A stretch of DNA of 64,000 bases from Macrosoma leucophasiata (GCA_036365455.1 JAWQUS010000011.1:1632001-1696000); one strand, 5' to 3'. Positions 42,189 through 53,297 are shown, counted from the stretch's first letter. The notes: generated from the sequence alone by a model not told the origin. Numbers and translations: made by a program.

Positions 42189-42538
42189 ACTGGTGGAAGA
42201 AATCTAGTGACGGAGATCGCGGGCGCAGACACTACCGCATTATCTTATCTACTTGCTAAATGATAGTTTTTAGCTCTATCGTCTTCCAGTCAGTTATTTT
42301 TCCTTCAGTTATTTCAAGCACAGGGGCATAATAAAATAGACCTCAGGAGTAGCAAAGCCTACATTGAAGTCTCTGATCCCTGGTGTTGCAAATTGTCAAT
42401 GGCGACTATGATCAAATCATCATGTGGCTCGTCTGCTTGTCTGTCAACCTTTCGACAAAAAACTTAAATGTCTATAGGCTTACTGTATTCCCCTACTAAC
42501 AATGTGAACTTGTAGGCTTGTTTGCCACTTCATAAAAT
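42189..42538 (+). repeat. Family A dispersed repeat, strongly diverged, plus
   Basis: Only blocks such as GGAGATCGCGGGCGCAGAC and ACTATCATTTAG-like text remain recognisable in the 5' half; the end is GTTTGCCACTTCATAAAA. It appears older than the neighbouring copies. Confidence 0.7.
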
Positions 42539-42554
42539 TATGATTACCTGTATG

Positions 42555-42719
42555 TACGGTCCTGTAATTCCCGGCACAGAGGCATGACACCTTAGGCCTC
42601 AGGAGTGGTAACGCATCTGCATTTTGACCTTGGTCTTTGTGTGGGTGTCTATCGCTGCAGTCATCACTTAACATCAATGTGAACTGCATACTTGTTTGCC
42701 ACTTCCATTACATAAAAAA
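42555..42719 (+). repeat. Family A dispersed repeat, 5'-truncated
   Basis: Starts ACGGTCCTGTAATTCCCGGC with an intact 3' end and A-run. Confidence 0.9.
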
Positions 42720-42856
42720 GTACCTTCATATCTCAACCTCGAGAACCTCAGACTAAAGGAACATGAATAACATAAAAAAACGAATTCAAGTATTAATTTT
42801 ATGATTTCATATGAACGTACATTAAATTTCTAAGCCCGCTACTGAGTACAGTGTAA

Positions 42857-42892
42857 AAGATAATATGTACTTAACTAAGTACATATTATCTT
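42857..42892. repeat. Perfect hairpin: 17-bp arms, 2-nt loop
   Basis: AAGATAATATGTACTTA, AC, exact complement. Confidence 0.92.
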
Positions 42893-43151
42893 CTCGCTCA
42901 ACTATTTAGAATTGCAGCGCAGAGCATGTTTTGTTTTCCGTGAGAATACAGGGTAGCCGCAAAATCACCTGGAATAGGATATGCGGCGAGTTTTGTAGGT
43001 CAAAGGGGCATTTTCAGGCGCAGCATGTAGCTAAATGTCGGAGATAATTAAGTTAGGCTAACTGGGCCTTTCGTGTGCGGATGTTTATTAATTGTGCCGC
43101 GTTTTTTTATGCAGCTTCGTTGTGTTGGGAGAAATAAAATATTATAACTAC

Positions 43152-43567
43152 TAGCTGACCCGACGAACTTCGTATCACCATAGAAGTATAAAAAAAACTG
43201 GTTGCCTGTAAAGTCGGCTTTACGGGCGAAGATTTTACGTGACAACGTCTTTTTCTCGGTAGAAAGGCATTCGCCGGTCCGGCAGGCCTCTCTCTCGTTC
43301 GGTGACTCATCGTTACGTTACCGGGCGTTACACTTTTTCATGAGTGACTCCGAGCCGCAACCTAATTTAAGACGTTGTCACGTCAATAAAATGTCCTAAA
43401 AAAAGTATTTTTTTGAATGAGAATCACCCTTACTATTTAGGGATATAAAAATAGGCTACAACCGTACTTCTCATACCTACCAAATAATATAGGCACACAA
43501 TATTTCACAATGATCGGTCCAGCCGTTTAAGAGGAGTATTGTTACAAATACTGTGATATGCGAATTT
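43152..43567 (+). repeat. Moth 'CTAGCTGACCC' repeat split by family F copy 4
   Basis: CTAGCTGACCCGACGAACTT at 43152 and ATCGGTCCAGCCGTTTAAG...ATTAGATTA at 43515-43567 are the two ends of a common insect repeat. Family F copy 4 sits between them. Confidence 0.6.
43198..43385 (+). repeat. Family F 188-bp element, copy 4
   Basis: One difference from copy 2 (GTCGGCTTTACG for GTCGGTTTTACG). Preceded by eight A. Confidence 0.92.
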
Positions 43568-43571
43568 TATA

Positions 43572-43725
43572 CATATTAGATTAGGGGCCGGCCATAAAAT
43601 ACGTCACGCTAAAATGAGCTTTTTTATCCCCCTCCCCTATTGTCATGATATTTCACACTATGTGTGACCCCGCTAAAATATAATGTCACAAAAACTAAGA
43701 CCCCCCTAAATAATACATTTCAATC
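43572..43725. repeat. Moth repeat of the 'ATACGTCACGCTAAAA' type
   Basis: GGGGCCGGCCATAAAATACG, then CACTATGTGTGACCCCGCTA and GACCCCCCTAAATAATAC. Familiar from lepidopteran genomes; probably a DNA-transposon derivative. Confidence 0.45.
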
Positions 43726-43758
43726 ATATTAATTAAAAATATATATTTAGTTAAAAAA

Positions 43759-43869
43759 AAGTAACTTCACGCCTGTAATCTTCGAAGGTAGGCAGAGGTA
43801 AATGCATGCATTCAAGCATACATGCAAGCACCCACGATTCGCCGGTTACGTTTTGGCCCATGTAACATG
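43759..43869 (-). mobile_element. Family C SINE, 3' end, minus
   Basis: GTAACTTCACGCCTGTAATC to CCGGTTACGTTTTGGCCCAT. Confidence 0.88.
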
Positions 43870-43934
43870 TATAAATGCGCATGTTTGTGTGAGTGTGTCG
43901 TTTCGAACGTTTTGTACGTAGTTTCCATACTGTT

Positions 43935-44085
43935 CATATTTGTACTGTGGTTCAGTTCACACTGATGGCAATTGAATACTGTATCTATAAATGTCTACAT
44001 AAGAAACAGAGATTTTGATATAGATGCGTAGTCACTCCTGCAGCCGATGTTATGTCATGCCTCTGTACCGGAAATTGCCACGGAA
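43935..44085 (-). repeat. Family A dispersed repeat, diverged, minus
   Basis: Recognisable from CAGTTCACACTGATGG and CCTCTGTACCGGAAATTGCC only. Confidence 0.6.
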
Positions 44086-44347
44086 ATCAATTCTTATATT
44101 CCGGATTTGATATGTGAGTGGGAATGTATGTGATATTTTTTTCCATTGACAAGTTTATTGGGTAAAACTTACTGGTAACTTATAAATATTTTTGTTGAAA
44201 TTATGCTGAACTACATATCTTTCTTGGCGTAGCCATGCGACACATAATCATTATTGTTATCGGTGTACTTAAATAGTTAGTTAGATAAGTACACCCTAAA
44301 TCGGTTAAGGGTCAAAAAGGGAAGGCAAAATTTTACGTATCGTTGTG

Positions 44348-44422
44348 GGAATTCGGTAGCTTAATGGTAAAGCGGTTGGACTGGTTATCCTGAGGGCGCA
44401 GGTTCGATTCCTGTCCGAAGTA
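44348..44422 (+). tRNA. tRNA-like domain (probably a pseudogene or repeat)
   Basis: Acceptor AATTCGG pairs with CCGAAGT (one wobble). The T arm is CGCAGGTTCGATTCCTG. The D stem GCTT/AAGC is intact. The anticodon loop CTGGTTA would give GGT, but the stem TTGGA/TCCTG is weak. It resembles the family M domains, although the flanks differ. No clear T-run terminator before 44460. Confidence 0.45.
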
Positions 44423-45060
44423 AAAAAACATTTCCATTGTTTCTTTAATTTCTAAAGTTCATTCGCATGCGTAATTGCGAAAAATAAAATTTGACAAGGT
44501 ACATTGTTTTTTTTTTTTAACTTTTTGTATAGATAGATACTCTTTTTGTTTAGTTTTTTTTGTTATTCTTGTTTTTTTTTCATTATTTTTATCTTGTTTT
44601 GTTTGTGTAACTATCATTTATGACCTGGAACGGCACCGAATAAAATTTTCATTCGTTTATTCATTCACTTTTATTCGTTCTCAATCTCAAGATTGGAAGA
44701 AAAAGGTTAAAGTCCAAAAACATGAAGATCACAGACCTTGATTTAATATAAGTTGATCAATTGCCTTTCAATTTACATTTGAATCGACTTTATAACAACC
44801 GGAACGTGTCCAAAGAGCGCCTGACAGGATCGCTTCCATGGAGTGGCATAAACCGCAGCTGATTTCATTACTTCAATCTCTGGCCTATCAGGGATCCATC
44901 AGCTTAAAGTTCCATCGACATTTAATGATTTATTGGCCAATATATAAAATAGAAGCGGTCCCTCACTTTCATGCCACCAATAATCGTAAATTGAATATGA
45001 AATTTTCTTATTTTTAGATTAGCATGTGATAGTATGGCGCGTAATAAGTATCACATAGAC
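44423..45060. other. T-rich and unassigned sequence
   Basis: A long T-rich stretch at 44500-44600 gives a hydrophobic-looking 88-codon frame that is best explained by composition. Confidence 0.3.
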
Positions 45061-45208
45061 ATAAAAACCGGTCAAGTGCATGTCAGGCCACGCGCAGTGT
45101 AGGGTTCCGTAGCTTTTAGGTTTGATTAATGCAATAAAAAAAAATATCTTGTTCAAAAATTGTAAACGGGAAACGGTGGGCCAAGTCCGTCATTAGAAAC
45201 AACCCCTC

Positions 45209-45270
45209 CTTGCAGACGCCCTAAGCCGAGGTCTGTACCTCATTCGGAGGTGCCCTTAGGCTCGTCGCCA
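45209..45270 (+). repeat. Relative of the Jockey 3'-UTR stem-loop
   Basis: GACGCCCTAAGCCGAGG, ACCTC-ATTCG-GAGGT, CCCTTAGG and CGTC keep the three-stem architecture of 17142-17194 with different paired bases. Probably a 5'-truncated LINE copy; its other limits are unclear. Confidence 0.65.
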
Positions 45271-45350
45271 TCCTCTCTCTACGCAGTGGGCACTACAGTG
45301 CGGCCGCATGCCATTCGCGCTGAAGTGCCAACTCCGTTAATCCAGGCCGA

Positions 45351-45920
45351 GCTCCCATAGTAGTAGGGGAGCCCAGGATGCTATTTTTGGATTTACTTAA
45401 GCGCGTCAGATAAAGATATGGGAAATTCCTTGAACCCCGCTGGTTATCTCCACTAAATCTAAGGTTCGTATATAAAGACGCGGCCGAAGAATAGTCTTTA
45501 AAAAAATTATAAATATCGCTACGATCTTACTCATCTTCCGAATTGTCTGAATTTTGGATAGGAGCATTGTTTGGCCACACTTTAAACCCTCACAGAATAT
45601 ATGACACGCTCTTGACCCAAGACGTTGATGCCGCGTCCTCTCAAAAACATTTGATTCGTTCAAAAATGAAGGTGAAAAATTACTCAAGAATGTCAGATAC
45701 TCAGAGAGGATCTAAAGTGAACCCCATCAAAGCTCCCATCCAAAATTCTGACAATTTGGATGCGAGGCAAGCGTAGCGGAAGCCCTAAGGGTTCGGCCTT
45801 TTATGGAAATCTTAGATTTGGTGGAAGTACTGAATTGGGTGCAAGGTATCTCCTATAACTTAATCTGACGCGCTGGAGTAAATTCAAAAATCCCCTCTTG
45901 GGCTCCCATACTATAGGAGC
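45351..45920. repeat. 570-bp long inverted repeat (foldback hairpin)
   Basis: Arms 45351-45630 and 45641-45920 are imperfect reverse complements along their whole length. Matching pairs include GGATTTACTTAAGCGCGTCA with its inverse near 45863-45893, CCACTAAATCTAAGGTTCG with its inverse near 45795-45825, TTGTCTGAATTTTGGATAGG with its inverse near 45735-45760, and CACTTTAAACCCTCACAG with its inverse near 45695-45720. The apical loop is only a few tens of bases. Confidence 0.85.
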
Positions 45921-46014
45921 TATGCGCGTCTCAAGTCCGGTTACGCTGTAGAGGCACTTTGCCAACAGTAACACTGTCCATTCGAAAAAAATGGGATCAC
46001 AGGCGTAAAAAGGC

Positions 46015-46220
46015 TACTACACGACACGGTATTCAGGGTCCGACAGAAAGGGCAGGTGTGGCATCGCGCCGGGTTGCCGCTTATTACACTATCCGATCGA
46101 CAGCGCTCTAACTCAATCACAGTACAAATATACGGGCCGCTCCGGTCGCCCCAATTCCCTAAATGTTATTACACTACCCTGACCCTTGCTATCGTACCCT
46201 GAATACCGTGCCGTGTAATA
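46015..46220. mobile_element. MITE with 38-bp terminal inverted repeats
   Basis: TACTACACGACACGGTATTC at the left and the near-complement of it at 46183-46220 (ATACCGTGCCGTGTAATA at the end). The element is about 206 bp. No certain target-site duplication and no superfamily assignment. Confidence 0.75.
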
Positions 46221-46282
46221 AGTCCTCAAAGTTACGTTTTAGTTTAGGCGTTACAACTACCAACAGAACTGTGAAAGGTAAT

Positions 46283-46418
46283 CCTGGGTTGCACCACGAT
46301 ATTTGTTAAAGTTAAAGTTATTCTAACATTTGACATCCTTCTCTAACTTAAACAAAATTCTTTAAGTTAGAGAAGGATGTGAAATGTTTACAATAACTTT
46401 AACTTGGTGCAACCCAGA
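46283..46418. mobile_element. Family B hairpin MITE, complete
   Basis: Arms begin CCTGGGTTGCACCA and pair with TGGTGCAACCCAG; the inner stem is CATCCTTCTCTAACTTAA with its complement around a loop of about 8 nt. Related copies lie at 28488-28600 and 63697-63797. Confidence 0.88.
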
Positions 46419-46649
46419 CTAAGTATATATTAGTCATTACAATTTCAGCCGAAAGATGTTCCCTGCTGGACCAAAGCCTCCTATTGGCGGGATATGCTAT
46501 AATCACCACGCTTGGCATGCCGATTAGCTTTCGCAAAAGGGGTAATTATATCGCAGCATGCTGCTGACCATCTCGCGTTATTGCACTTACCACCCCATTG
46601 GAATGGATTGATCGCTATCGTTCAAGTGACAACTTTTTTTATTTACGTC

Positions 46650-46850
46650 AGGTTTTGTGTAGGCGGCCTGTCTCGAGACGGCACTAGTATACTTCACCGG
46701 GCAATCGGCGAGCGCAGAAGGCGCTCCAGCCTAAATACAAGTTAGCGCAACTGCCTAAGGGTGACCCATGCGGGTCCGTGCCTTAAGAGACATATGTGAT
46801 TATGGGCGGTGCTCTACTACATTCGGTTGGCGATAACCGGAATCTTCGGT
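46650..46850 (-). mobile_element. 5'-truncated Jockey LINE, 3' end only, minus
   Basis: Reverse complement of the Jockey 3' UTR (about 17090-17290): GGCGGCCTGTCTCGAGACGG, CGGGCAATCGGCGAGCGCAG, GTTAGCGCAACTGCCTAAGG. A T-run at 46634-46640 is its tail. Part of the conserved stem-loop is deleted. Confidence 0.9.
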
Positions 46851-47494
46851 TGACTACAGTATTTTCGAGAAAATATTACGTTTTTATAGAGCTAAAGAAC
46901 CCATTTTAAAATAAAAATTTAAAGGTCTCTACATATCGAAATATTTTGTCTGTAAGCTAGAGATACCTGTAGATACCTTATTGAACGTAAAGTAAGTACG
47001 AGTAGATTCTAATTTATTCATTAAACTGATATCCTTACAAAGCGTTTGAAAAGCGCGTACCGGATAATTTAGATATAAGTTCATGACCTTAAATGAAAGA
47101 CGGGAGGCGCTTTATAAGTAGGCAATTGAAAATATTATGAACAGTCTTTGAACACCGTAATTCCTTTTCGTACAAAGTATGTCGGCTTCCCATGTGCCGA
47201 GGCGGTGGAAAAGATAATATAAAAAGCAATCAGTTCGGAAATATCGACGGTAGGTAAATTGATTTCATTACTTGAGCCAATATCGGAGATTCGCACCCAC
47301 AGGCGACGAAGGAAAATACCTTATTTGTGGCGGTGTAGTCGACATGCCGTGCTAAAAAAAATAAACTTTGACAGTATTATTAATTTTGCCGCCTTTTTGA
47401 GGTCTGTATTTTGAATTTACTTGGCGGATGATTTTGAGAAATAAAATGGCATAACCTATTGGTGTTTTGTAAAATGTAATTAGGAATAATCACG
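46851..47494. other. No recognised feature
   Basis: AT-rich sequence without a frame or repeat that I recognise. Confidence 0.3.
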
Positions 47495-47496
47495 TA

Positions 47497-47751
47497 CAGT
47501 ACTCAACAGTGTATATTGCACATCGAGCTGCGGAAGAGACGATCTGCTCGTTTTGACTTCGTAGAGCGTTATCTCTGTTGCACACCGTCTACGTAGGTAA
47601 GCACTGAAAGTCCGGTATTGGTCAAAACTTGATCAAAATGGTCGACAAACGTCAAATAGGGACGGTGCGAAAGAGATAACGCTCTGCAGACCCGAAATAA
47701 GCCGAAGTCACCTTCCTAGGCTCGATGTGCAATATTTATTGTTGAGCACTG
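47497..47751. mobile_element. Tc1/mariner-type MITE (255 bp) with TA duplication
   Basis: Terminal inverted repeats CAGTACTCAACAGTGTATAT and its counterpart ending TTGTTGAGCACTG, with TTGCACATCGAG and CTCGATGTGCAA further in, and a second inner match GAGCGTTATCTCT / AGAGATAACGCTC. Flanked by TA at 47495-47496 and 47752-47753. Confidence 0.85.
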
Positions 47752-47753
47752 TA

Positions 47754-48269
47754 ATAACTATTTGTGGTTGTAGAACAAACGGTGTGCCGTGTTGCAAAAA
47801 AGAAAATTGTCAGAATGATAATTGGTCGGCTATTTACAGACTGGAAACTCAATTTATTTATTGGATAATTATGATTGGTCTTAATAACTAGGTGTGTAAT
47901 TTCCAGTGGTTGAAAAATAGCCGGTGAGCTGCCAACAGGCTGCCGTTCGGGAGTCCCGGCCGAAGTGAAAACATGAATATTAACGTTGTCCATTTTTGAC
48001 CACCACCCACCACCACCACTAATTTTCTTTAATTCTGGTCACGTGTCCGTCTTACGCATTTTCGGTCACGTGTCCTGACGTGAGTTAAGCATTTTTTACC
48101 CTACACAATAAATGTGCAAGGCGCTTCTTAAGCACTTTTCCCTTCAAAAACTGTCAGTATCATAATTTTGACAGCTTTCTGAGGTCTACATTTAATTTTA
48201 AAGTCGTCATGGTTTCTCGTTATATCAATTTAATAGTAACAAGAAGATAGGAACTTGCAAATAACTTTT
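47754..48269. other. No recognised feature
   Basis: Mixed sequence, with a CCA/CCAC-rich stretch near 48000-48022. No gene or repeat assigned. Confidence 0.3.
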
Positions 48270-48596
48270 ACTGGTGGTAGAGTTCCAGTGTTTTCTACCA
48301 CCAACGCATTATCTAATCTATCTGCCGCCAAATGGAAGTGTTCAGCACTACACTATACTGAGATGGAAGATGGAGTTCCGGTAAGATGGAAATGTATGGC
48401 CCGTCACAGTTGTGACGGGCCATTACATCTTTGTGATAGTTATCACAAAGATGTAATGACTAAGGTGTCAGGGGTGGCAACGAATCTGCATTTTGACCTC
48501 TGGTTTTTGTATAGACGTCTATAGGCTGCAGTCATCACTCAACATTCATGTGAACTGCATGCTTGTTTGTTGTACCACCTTCGTTATATAAAAAAG
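48270..48596 (+). repeat. Family A dispersed repeat containing a double palindrome
   Basis: The body matches other copies of the TAACTATCACAGAGACAT subfamily. Between GTTCCGGTAAGATGGAAATG and AAGGTGTCAGGGGTGG the normal text is replaced by two adjacent perfect palindromes (48396-48423 and 48421-48458). Confidence 0.88.
48396..48458. repeat. Two adjacent perfect palindromes, each with a GT centre
   Basis: First: 13-bp arms (ATGGCCCGTCACA, GT, complement). Second: 18-bp arms (CATTACATCTTTGTGATA, GT, complement). They overlap by three bases. Confidence 0.92.
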
Positions 48597-48653
48597 ATAC
48601 ATTTGAAAAGAAAAACGATTCAAAACTGTAAATGCTGTGAACCTAATGCCTTT

Positions 48654-48940
48654 TACTGGTGGTAGAGCTCCAGTGACGGAGCTCGCGGGCGTAGGCCTCA
48701 CCGCATTACCTAATCTACTTGCCGCTAAATGGTAGTGTTCAGTACTCTCGTGTTCCGGTCAGGTGGTAATGTACGGCCCTGTAATCTCCGGTACAGAGGC
48801 ACAATACTTGAGCCCTCGGGAGTGGAAACGCATCTACATTGAAATCTCTGGTTTCATGTAAGATGTTATTAGGGTCACACACTTACACTTACCATCAATG
48901 TGAACAGTATGCCTGTTTGCACTTCATGACATAAAAAAAA
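48654..48940 (+). repeat. Family A dispersed repeat, full length, plus
   Basis: Starts ACTGGTGGTAGAGCTCCAGT, with the full hairpin GAGCTCC-AGTGAC-GGAGCTC, and ends GACATAAAAAAAA. Confidence 0.92.
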
Positions 48941-50887
48941 TCAAAAAACTTGTTAACTAGTCACTTAGTCCTGCACTTAACAAAGTGTACATTAGGCATA
49001 CGATCTGTCAAAGTGTCAAAACAAATAAATAACCATAGACTCAAGAACATTATAAGTGAGCCGGATTGTTTGAGTGTCGAAGAATCTTTTTATTCAATTA
49101 TACGCACAAACGCTGAATAATAAAGACATTCCAAACTGCTCACTGGGTTTCAAATGGAATAATTCGTTTATTAAATTATTTGTTACATTACTCAAATGTA
49201 TTAATAGATTTGTAGCAGAAAATGGGCCGCGGCTTTCTTAAATATTTCAATTGTGCTGTTTAGGATTCCGTAGCCTTAACTGTTTCTAGTGGTGTAGCTA
49301 TAGGGGGACGGTACGCAAGACTGCCACCCGTTTAGGGTGACACCCTTTCTTTAAATAACCAAAATTTGAGCGGTTTAGACGTGGAGAGCGAAACATAAAT
49401 GTCAATTTTGCATTAAAAACATTAGGGTATCACGTCGTGGGAGGCGCCAGAGACAGAATTTGTTCAAACACACACACATACACACACACACACACCACAC
49501 AGACCGTTACACGGGGGCACACCGTTAGAGAATGGAGAAAGATGCAAAAGAATGGGGATTATAGTAAAGCGGTCAAGAGTTTTTTTAGGATGAGGAGTTT
49601 TATGTCCATTAGTGTATTAACAGAATTACTAAATCTTATCCAAACTGACTTATGTTAATAAAAAACAAAACCGATTTAATCTATTCCATTCATATCACTT
49701 CGAAATGCTTTAAGAAAATTGCTTACTCACAAAATATCTTGTCACGCACATGGCAGGTGTTACCTGTAACGAAAAAGATATAAATAGCAACATTTAGTAA
49801 AATACAAATTGTTTTTAGGCAAGTGGGTCAAGGAGTAATCCAGGACCCGTCCGCCAGCCAGTCTTATCTCATTGCACACACGTATCTAAGGAAACCATTA
49901 AACGTGTTGGAAAAAAAATTAACCCGCTTTACAATGAGGTTAGTCTATCTATACATATATAAGTATAGTCTAAGATCCCAATTTAGAACGACCTTCACAT
50001 ATTTGCTTAACGAATGAAACATTGTTTATACCAATTTCATGCATAAACAAACATGTCGTGCATGTATTGCCTATCAAAATATGTTCACAGACTAAAAAAT
50101 ATATATAGGTAGGTATTTTTTAGCAAGTTTCACTAATTTCTTAGCCAATCAAATGTGTTTGACACTAAAAGTTTTAAACATAAAAAAATAGGTATTTTCG
50201 CGTAGGAAATCCTAAAAAGACAAAAATTGCGAATTCTTATCATTTATTTTCATTATTCTGACATGTATCGTATATGATACATTTTGAATGTCACGCTATA
50301 AATAATATTACGGGTGAACGCGTTTCCTCGCGCTCAATTTGTTCGTATTATACACAGAAAATGTGACTACGCTTTGGGAATCCCATTTCCTTTCTTTGGC
50401 TTGCTCTCCCCTTCTCAAATAGTCCTTTCTATCATTTTCACTTGTTGTTCGGTAGGTACACATAGAAAGAAATAGTTTCCAATAAAATTGTCGCTACACT
50501 GTGTATAGATAAGATATTCAAATAATGATCGTATACTTAGAAGCTGCGTTGTGTCGTCGATGACTGAAGCCTTAAAAGAAGATTTAAAAATTTCATTTTT
50601 CTATGTAAAGATTCAATTCATTGATTCAATAACAATTTTTACATTGTGTTTGAAATTACGAGTGTGTACAATCTCGTTATTTGATATCTATGAATACAAG
50701 TTAATCACCTCGGTACAAAAATAATATCTCTCTAAAATAATATCAAATTCAAATTAACAATATTGAATTAAGTGTCATAAGAAGATATTACAGCGATTTT
50801 AAATCCAGTCAACCTACATAATAACGTCATTATTTTTCTACACCTATTTTACCATGTCAAAGATAAAATTGTATAATATATAATTAC
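48941..50887. other. Long AT-rich stretch without a recognised gene
   Basis: Contains a CA-rich microsatellite (49467-49502). The frames 49437-49658 and 49823-50017 lack known motifs. No repeat family identified. Confidence 0.3.
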
Positions 50888-51095
50888 GGCCCGTTGGTTA
50901 GTCCAGCGGTGTGAGATGACCGTTTGATTCGAAGGGTCGCGGGTTCGATCCCCGCACCGGGACAAATGTTTGTATGGCCTACAGATATTTGTTTCGGGTC
51001 TGGGTGTTTGTGTATGTGTTGTATGTGTACAACGGCACCCACGACACAGGTTTATGGATTATTTACCTACTGTGGGGCTGTGAGTGTAAGCGTAT
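50888..51095 (+). mobile_element. Family J tRNA-headed SINE
   Basis: Head GGTTAGTCCAGCGGTGTGAG and GGGTTCGATCCCCGCACC; body identical in blocks to 38965-39090, with a short insertion (TGGATTATT) before TTACCTACTGTGGGGCTG. Confidence 0.88.
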
Positions 51096-51239
51096 TTTAT
51101 TATTATTTTTTATTATTAATTAATATGTCATTATAAATTAGATTCTGAATCTGTGAAATATCCAAGAAATATCATAAATTAGCCAATCAAATGCTACAAA
51201 AAATGTTGGTTACAATTTTAAATAGTCTCCAAGTCAGAT

Positions 51240-51383
51240 CGCAAACAAGCATGCAGCTCACATTGATGTTAAGTGATGCCTGCATCATACAGACATCTAC
51301 ACAAAAACCAGAGGTCAATGCGTTGCCACCCCTGAGACCTAAGTTGTTATGTCTCTGTGATAGTTATTACTGGGCCTTACCTT
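51240..51383 (-). repeat. Family A dispersed repeat, partial, minus
   Basis: GCAAACAAGCATGCAGCTCA to CTGTGATAGTTATTACTGGG; the 5' half is missing. Confidence 0.85.
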
Positions 51384-51939
51384 TTAAACCTCTCCTAGGC
51401 TTCCAGAAATACTAACGAACAGCAATTGATTTTTATATCAAAGCTACTATAATATTACACTGTGGAGTGTAAATAATATAATAAATACTTAAGTCCTTTC
51501 ATAAGCCGCTAGTACTACGTGGGCGATTCTTTTGTAACTAATTTCAAGTTCAATGTTTTGAAAGACACGTTAAACAAGACACAGAATTTTTCTGAGCCAT
51601 TCACTAACGTTGTTTGGAAGAGAGAAATCAAAAGATATAATTTTTTCAATTGTGTATTAATGTAAATTTATTCTGCTTGAAATCACATTATGACTTCGCA
51701 TTTATTCTTCCTGGAAAGGATAAACAGGGATAAATAAATATACATGCAGTAGATGGCGAAAGTGATTCATATCTGGAATAAATAACGGAAAAATATTACT
51801 CAAATTAATCTTTTCTTACATTTTTCACAAGTCTTAATTTATCATAAAAATCAATTTGATTTTGAACTGGATTCGAAACTGCGATCTATCAGTAACTAGC
51901 CCAAGACACAAAATAGATAAAATAAAAATAGTAAATTAC
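51384..51939. other. No recognised feature
   Basis: AT-rich sequence between family A copies. Confidence 0.3.
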
Positions 51940-52213
51940 TACTTGCCGCTAAATGGTAGTGTTCAGCACTATCGTGTTCCGATCAGGTGGTAATGTACGC
52001 CCCTGTAATTCCCGGCACAGAGGCATAACACCTTAGGCCTCAGGAATGGTAAAGCATTTTCATTTTGACCTTGGTCTTTATGTGGGTGTCTATAGGCTGC
52101 AGTCATCAATTAACATCAATGTGAACTGCATGCTTGTTTACCATATCCATTACATAGACCTACACAAAGACCAAGGTCAAAATGCAGATACGTTACCACT
52201 CCTGAGGCCTAAG
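51940..52213. repeat. Family A inverted chimera (plus then minus)
   Basis: Plus part at 51940-52157 (ACTTGCCGCTAAATGGTAGT to CCATTACATA), then a minus part at 52158-52213 (ACACAAAGACCAAGGTCAAA to TGAGGCCTAAGG) without spacer. Confidence 0.85.
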
Positions 52214-52690
52214 GTCGATTCTGAACTCTACTGCGAACATCTGATGAGATTAAAGCAAGAAGTTGAGAGAAAGCGGCCGGAATTGATCAACAGAAGAGGT
52301 GTGGTGTTTCATCATGATAACGCTAGACCTCACACATCTATAGCCACTCAGCAAAAATTAAGAGAGTTTGGCTGCGAGGTGTTAATGCATCCGCCGTATA
52401 GTCCTGACGTTGCACCTTCAGATTTCCACCTGTTTCGGTCTCTTCAGAATTCTTTATGCAATGTTAGGTTAACATCACGAGAGGACTGCCAAATCCACTT
52501 GTCGCGGTATTTTGATGAGAAGTCCCAAAATTTTTATAGGAATGGGATCATGTCCCTACCCACAAGATGGCAAAAGGTTATCGAACAAAATGGTACATAC
52601 ATACTTTAGTTAAATTTAAATAAACTATATTAAAAAATGTTTTGAATTATCTTAAAAATGCGAAGAAACTTTTTCCCCAACCTATACATT
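52214..52690 (+). pseudogene. mariner transposase, C-terminal part and 3' inverted repeat
   Basis: Frame from about 52214 to the TAG at 52607. It contains VVFHHDNARPHTS (second catalytic Asp) and YSPDVAPSDFHLF (third, D34D-type spacing), the mariner signatures, then the C-terminal SLPTRWQKVIEQNGTYIL. The N-terminal helix-turn-helix and first Asp are missing. The frame continues upstream into family A text, so that part is not transposase. The terminal repeat is AACTTTTTCCCCAACCTAT (about 52668-52686). The enzyme normally cuts at TA sites; this copy is inactive. Confidence 0.92.
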
Positions 52691-53297
52691 TACATTCCAT
52701 AAATGAAGCATAACATAGAGACATCTTATCTTTAAGCCACAGCCCTAGTTTTCAAAGTCAAAGTCCTAAAAACTAGATTCAAGTTACATAAAAATTGCAA
52801 CGACAGGTAGAAATTCGTGAATCTACATAAAATGTTATTGGACAAGTTTGAGAAGCTTTTTAACTGCGGATAGCCTGAAATCGATTTGGCCTTCGTACGT
52901 ATCCCGCCTTGATACGGGCTCGCGGTGTGCCAAATGGCTTGCTACGGAAAGTTTCGCCTCCAAGATGCTATAAAATGCTAAAGATTTGAAGTAATTATTT
53001 ATTTATGCTACTATGCACCTTGTACATATGGCGGACTTAATGCCACTAGGCATTCTCTGACAGTCAACCATTGGGTCATGGGAAAGCTTTGTGTAGGGTG
53101 GAGAAAATAATACATAAATTAAAGTAATTACTTACGGCAAAAAAACATCAATAATAAGTACTAACTAAAGTAATTTTATCGTAATTTTAAGTAAACAAAT
53201 TAATAAAGAAGAATAAAGCAAAATATTTTTAATTGACTTCAAAAAAGGAAGAAGGAATGTTGAAAAGTATGTGATGTAAATATACATGATTTTTTAT
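52691..53297. other. No recognised gene
   Basis: AT-rich. A short TGACTTCAAAAAAGGAAGAA (about 53234) belongs to a common moth repeat end. Confidence 0.3.

Noticed and set aside
44475..44741. 88-codon frame with a hydrophobic, Phe/Leu/Val-rich N-terminus resembling a membrane protein
   Set aside because: The hydrophobicity comes from long T-runs, and no homologous motif or promoter was seen.
49467..49502. CRISPR-like or other structured array
   Set aside because: It is a CA dinucleotide microsatellite. No spaced repeats of CRISPR type exist anywhere in the window.
52046..52213. N-terminal part of a 187-codon frame fused to mariner transposase
   Set aside because: These codons come from family A text joined by chance to the transposase remnant; this is not a real fusion protein.
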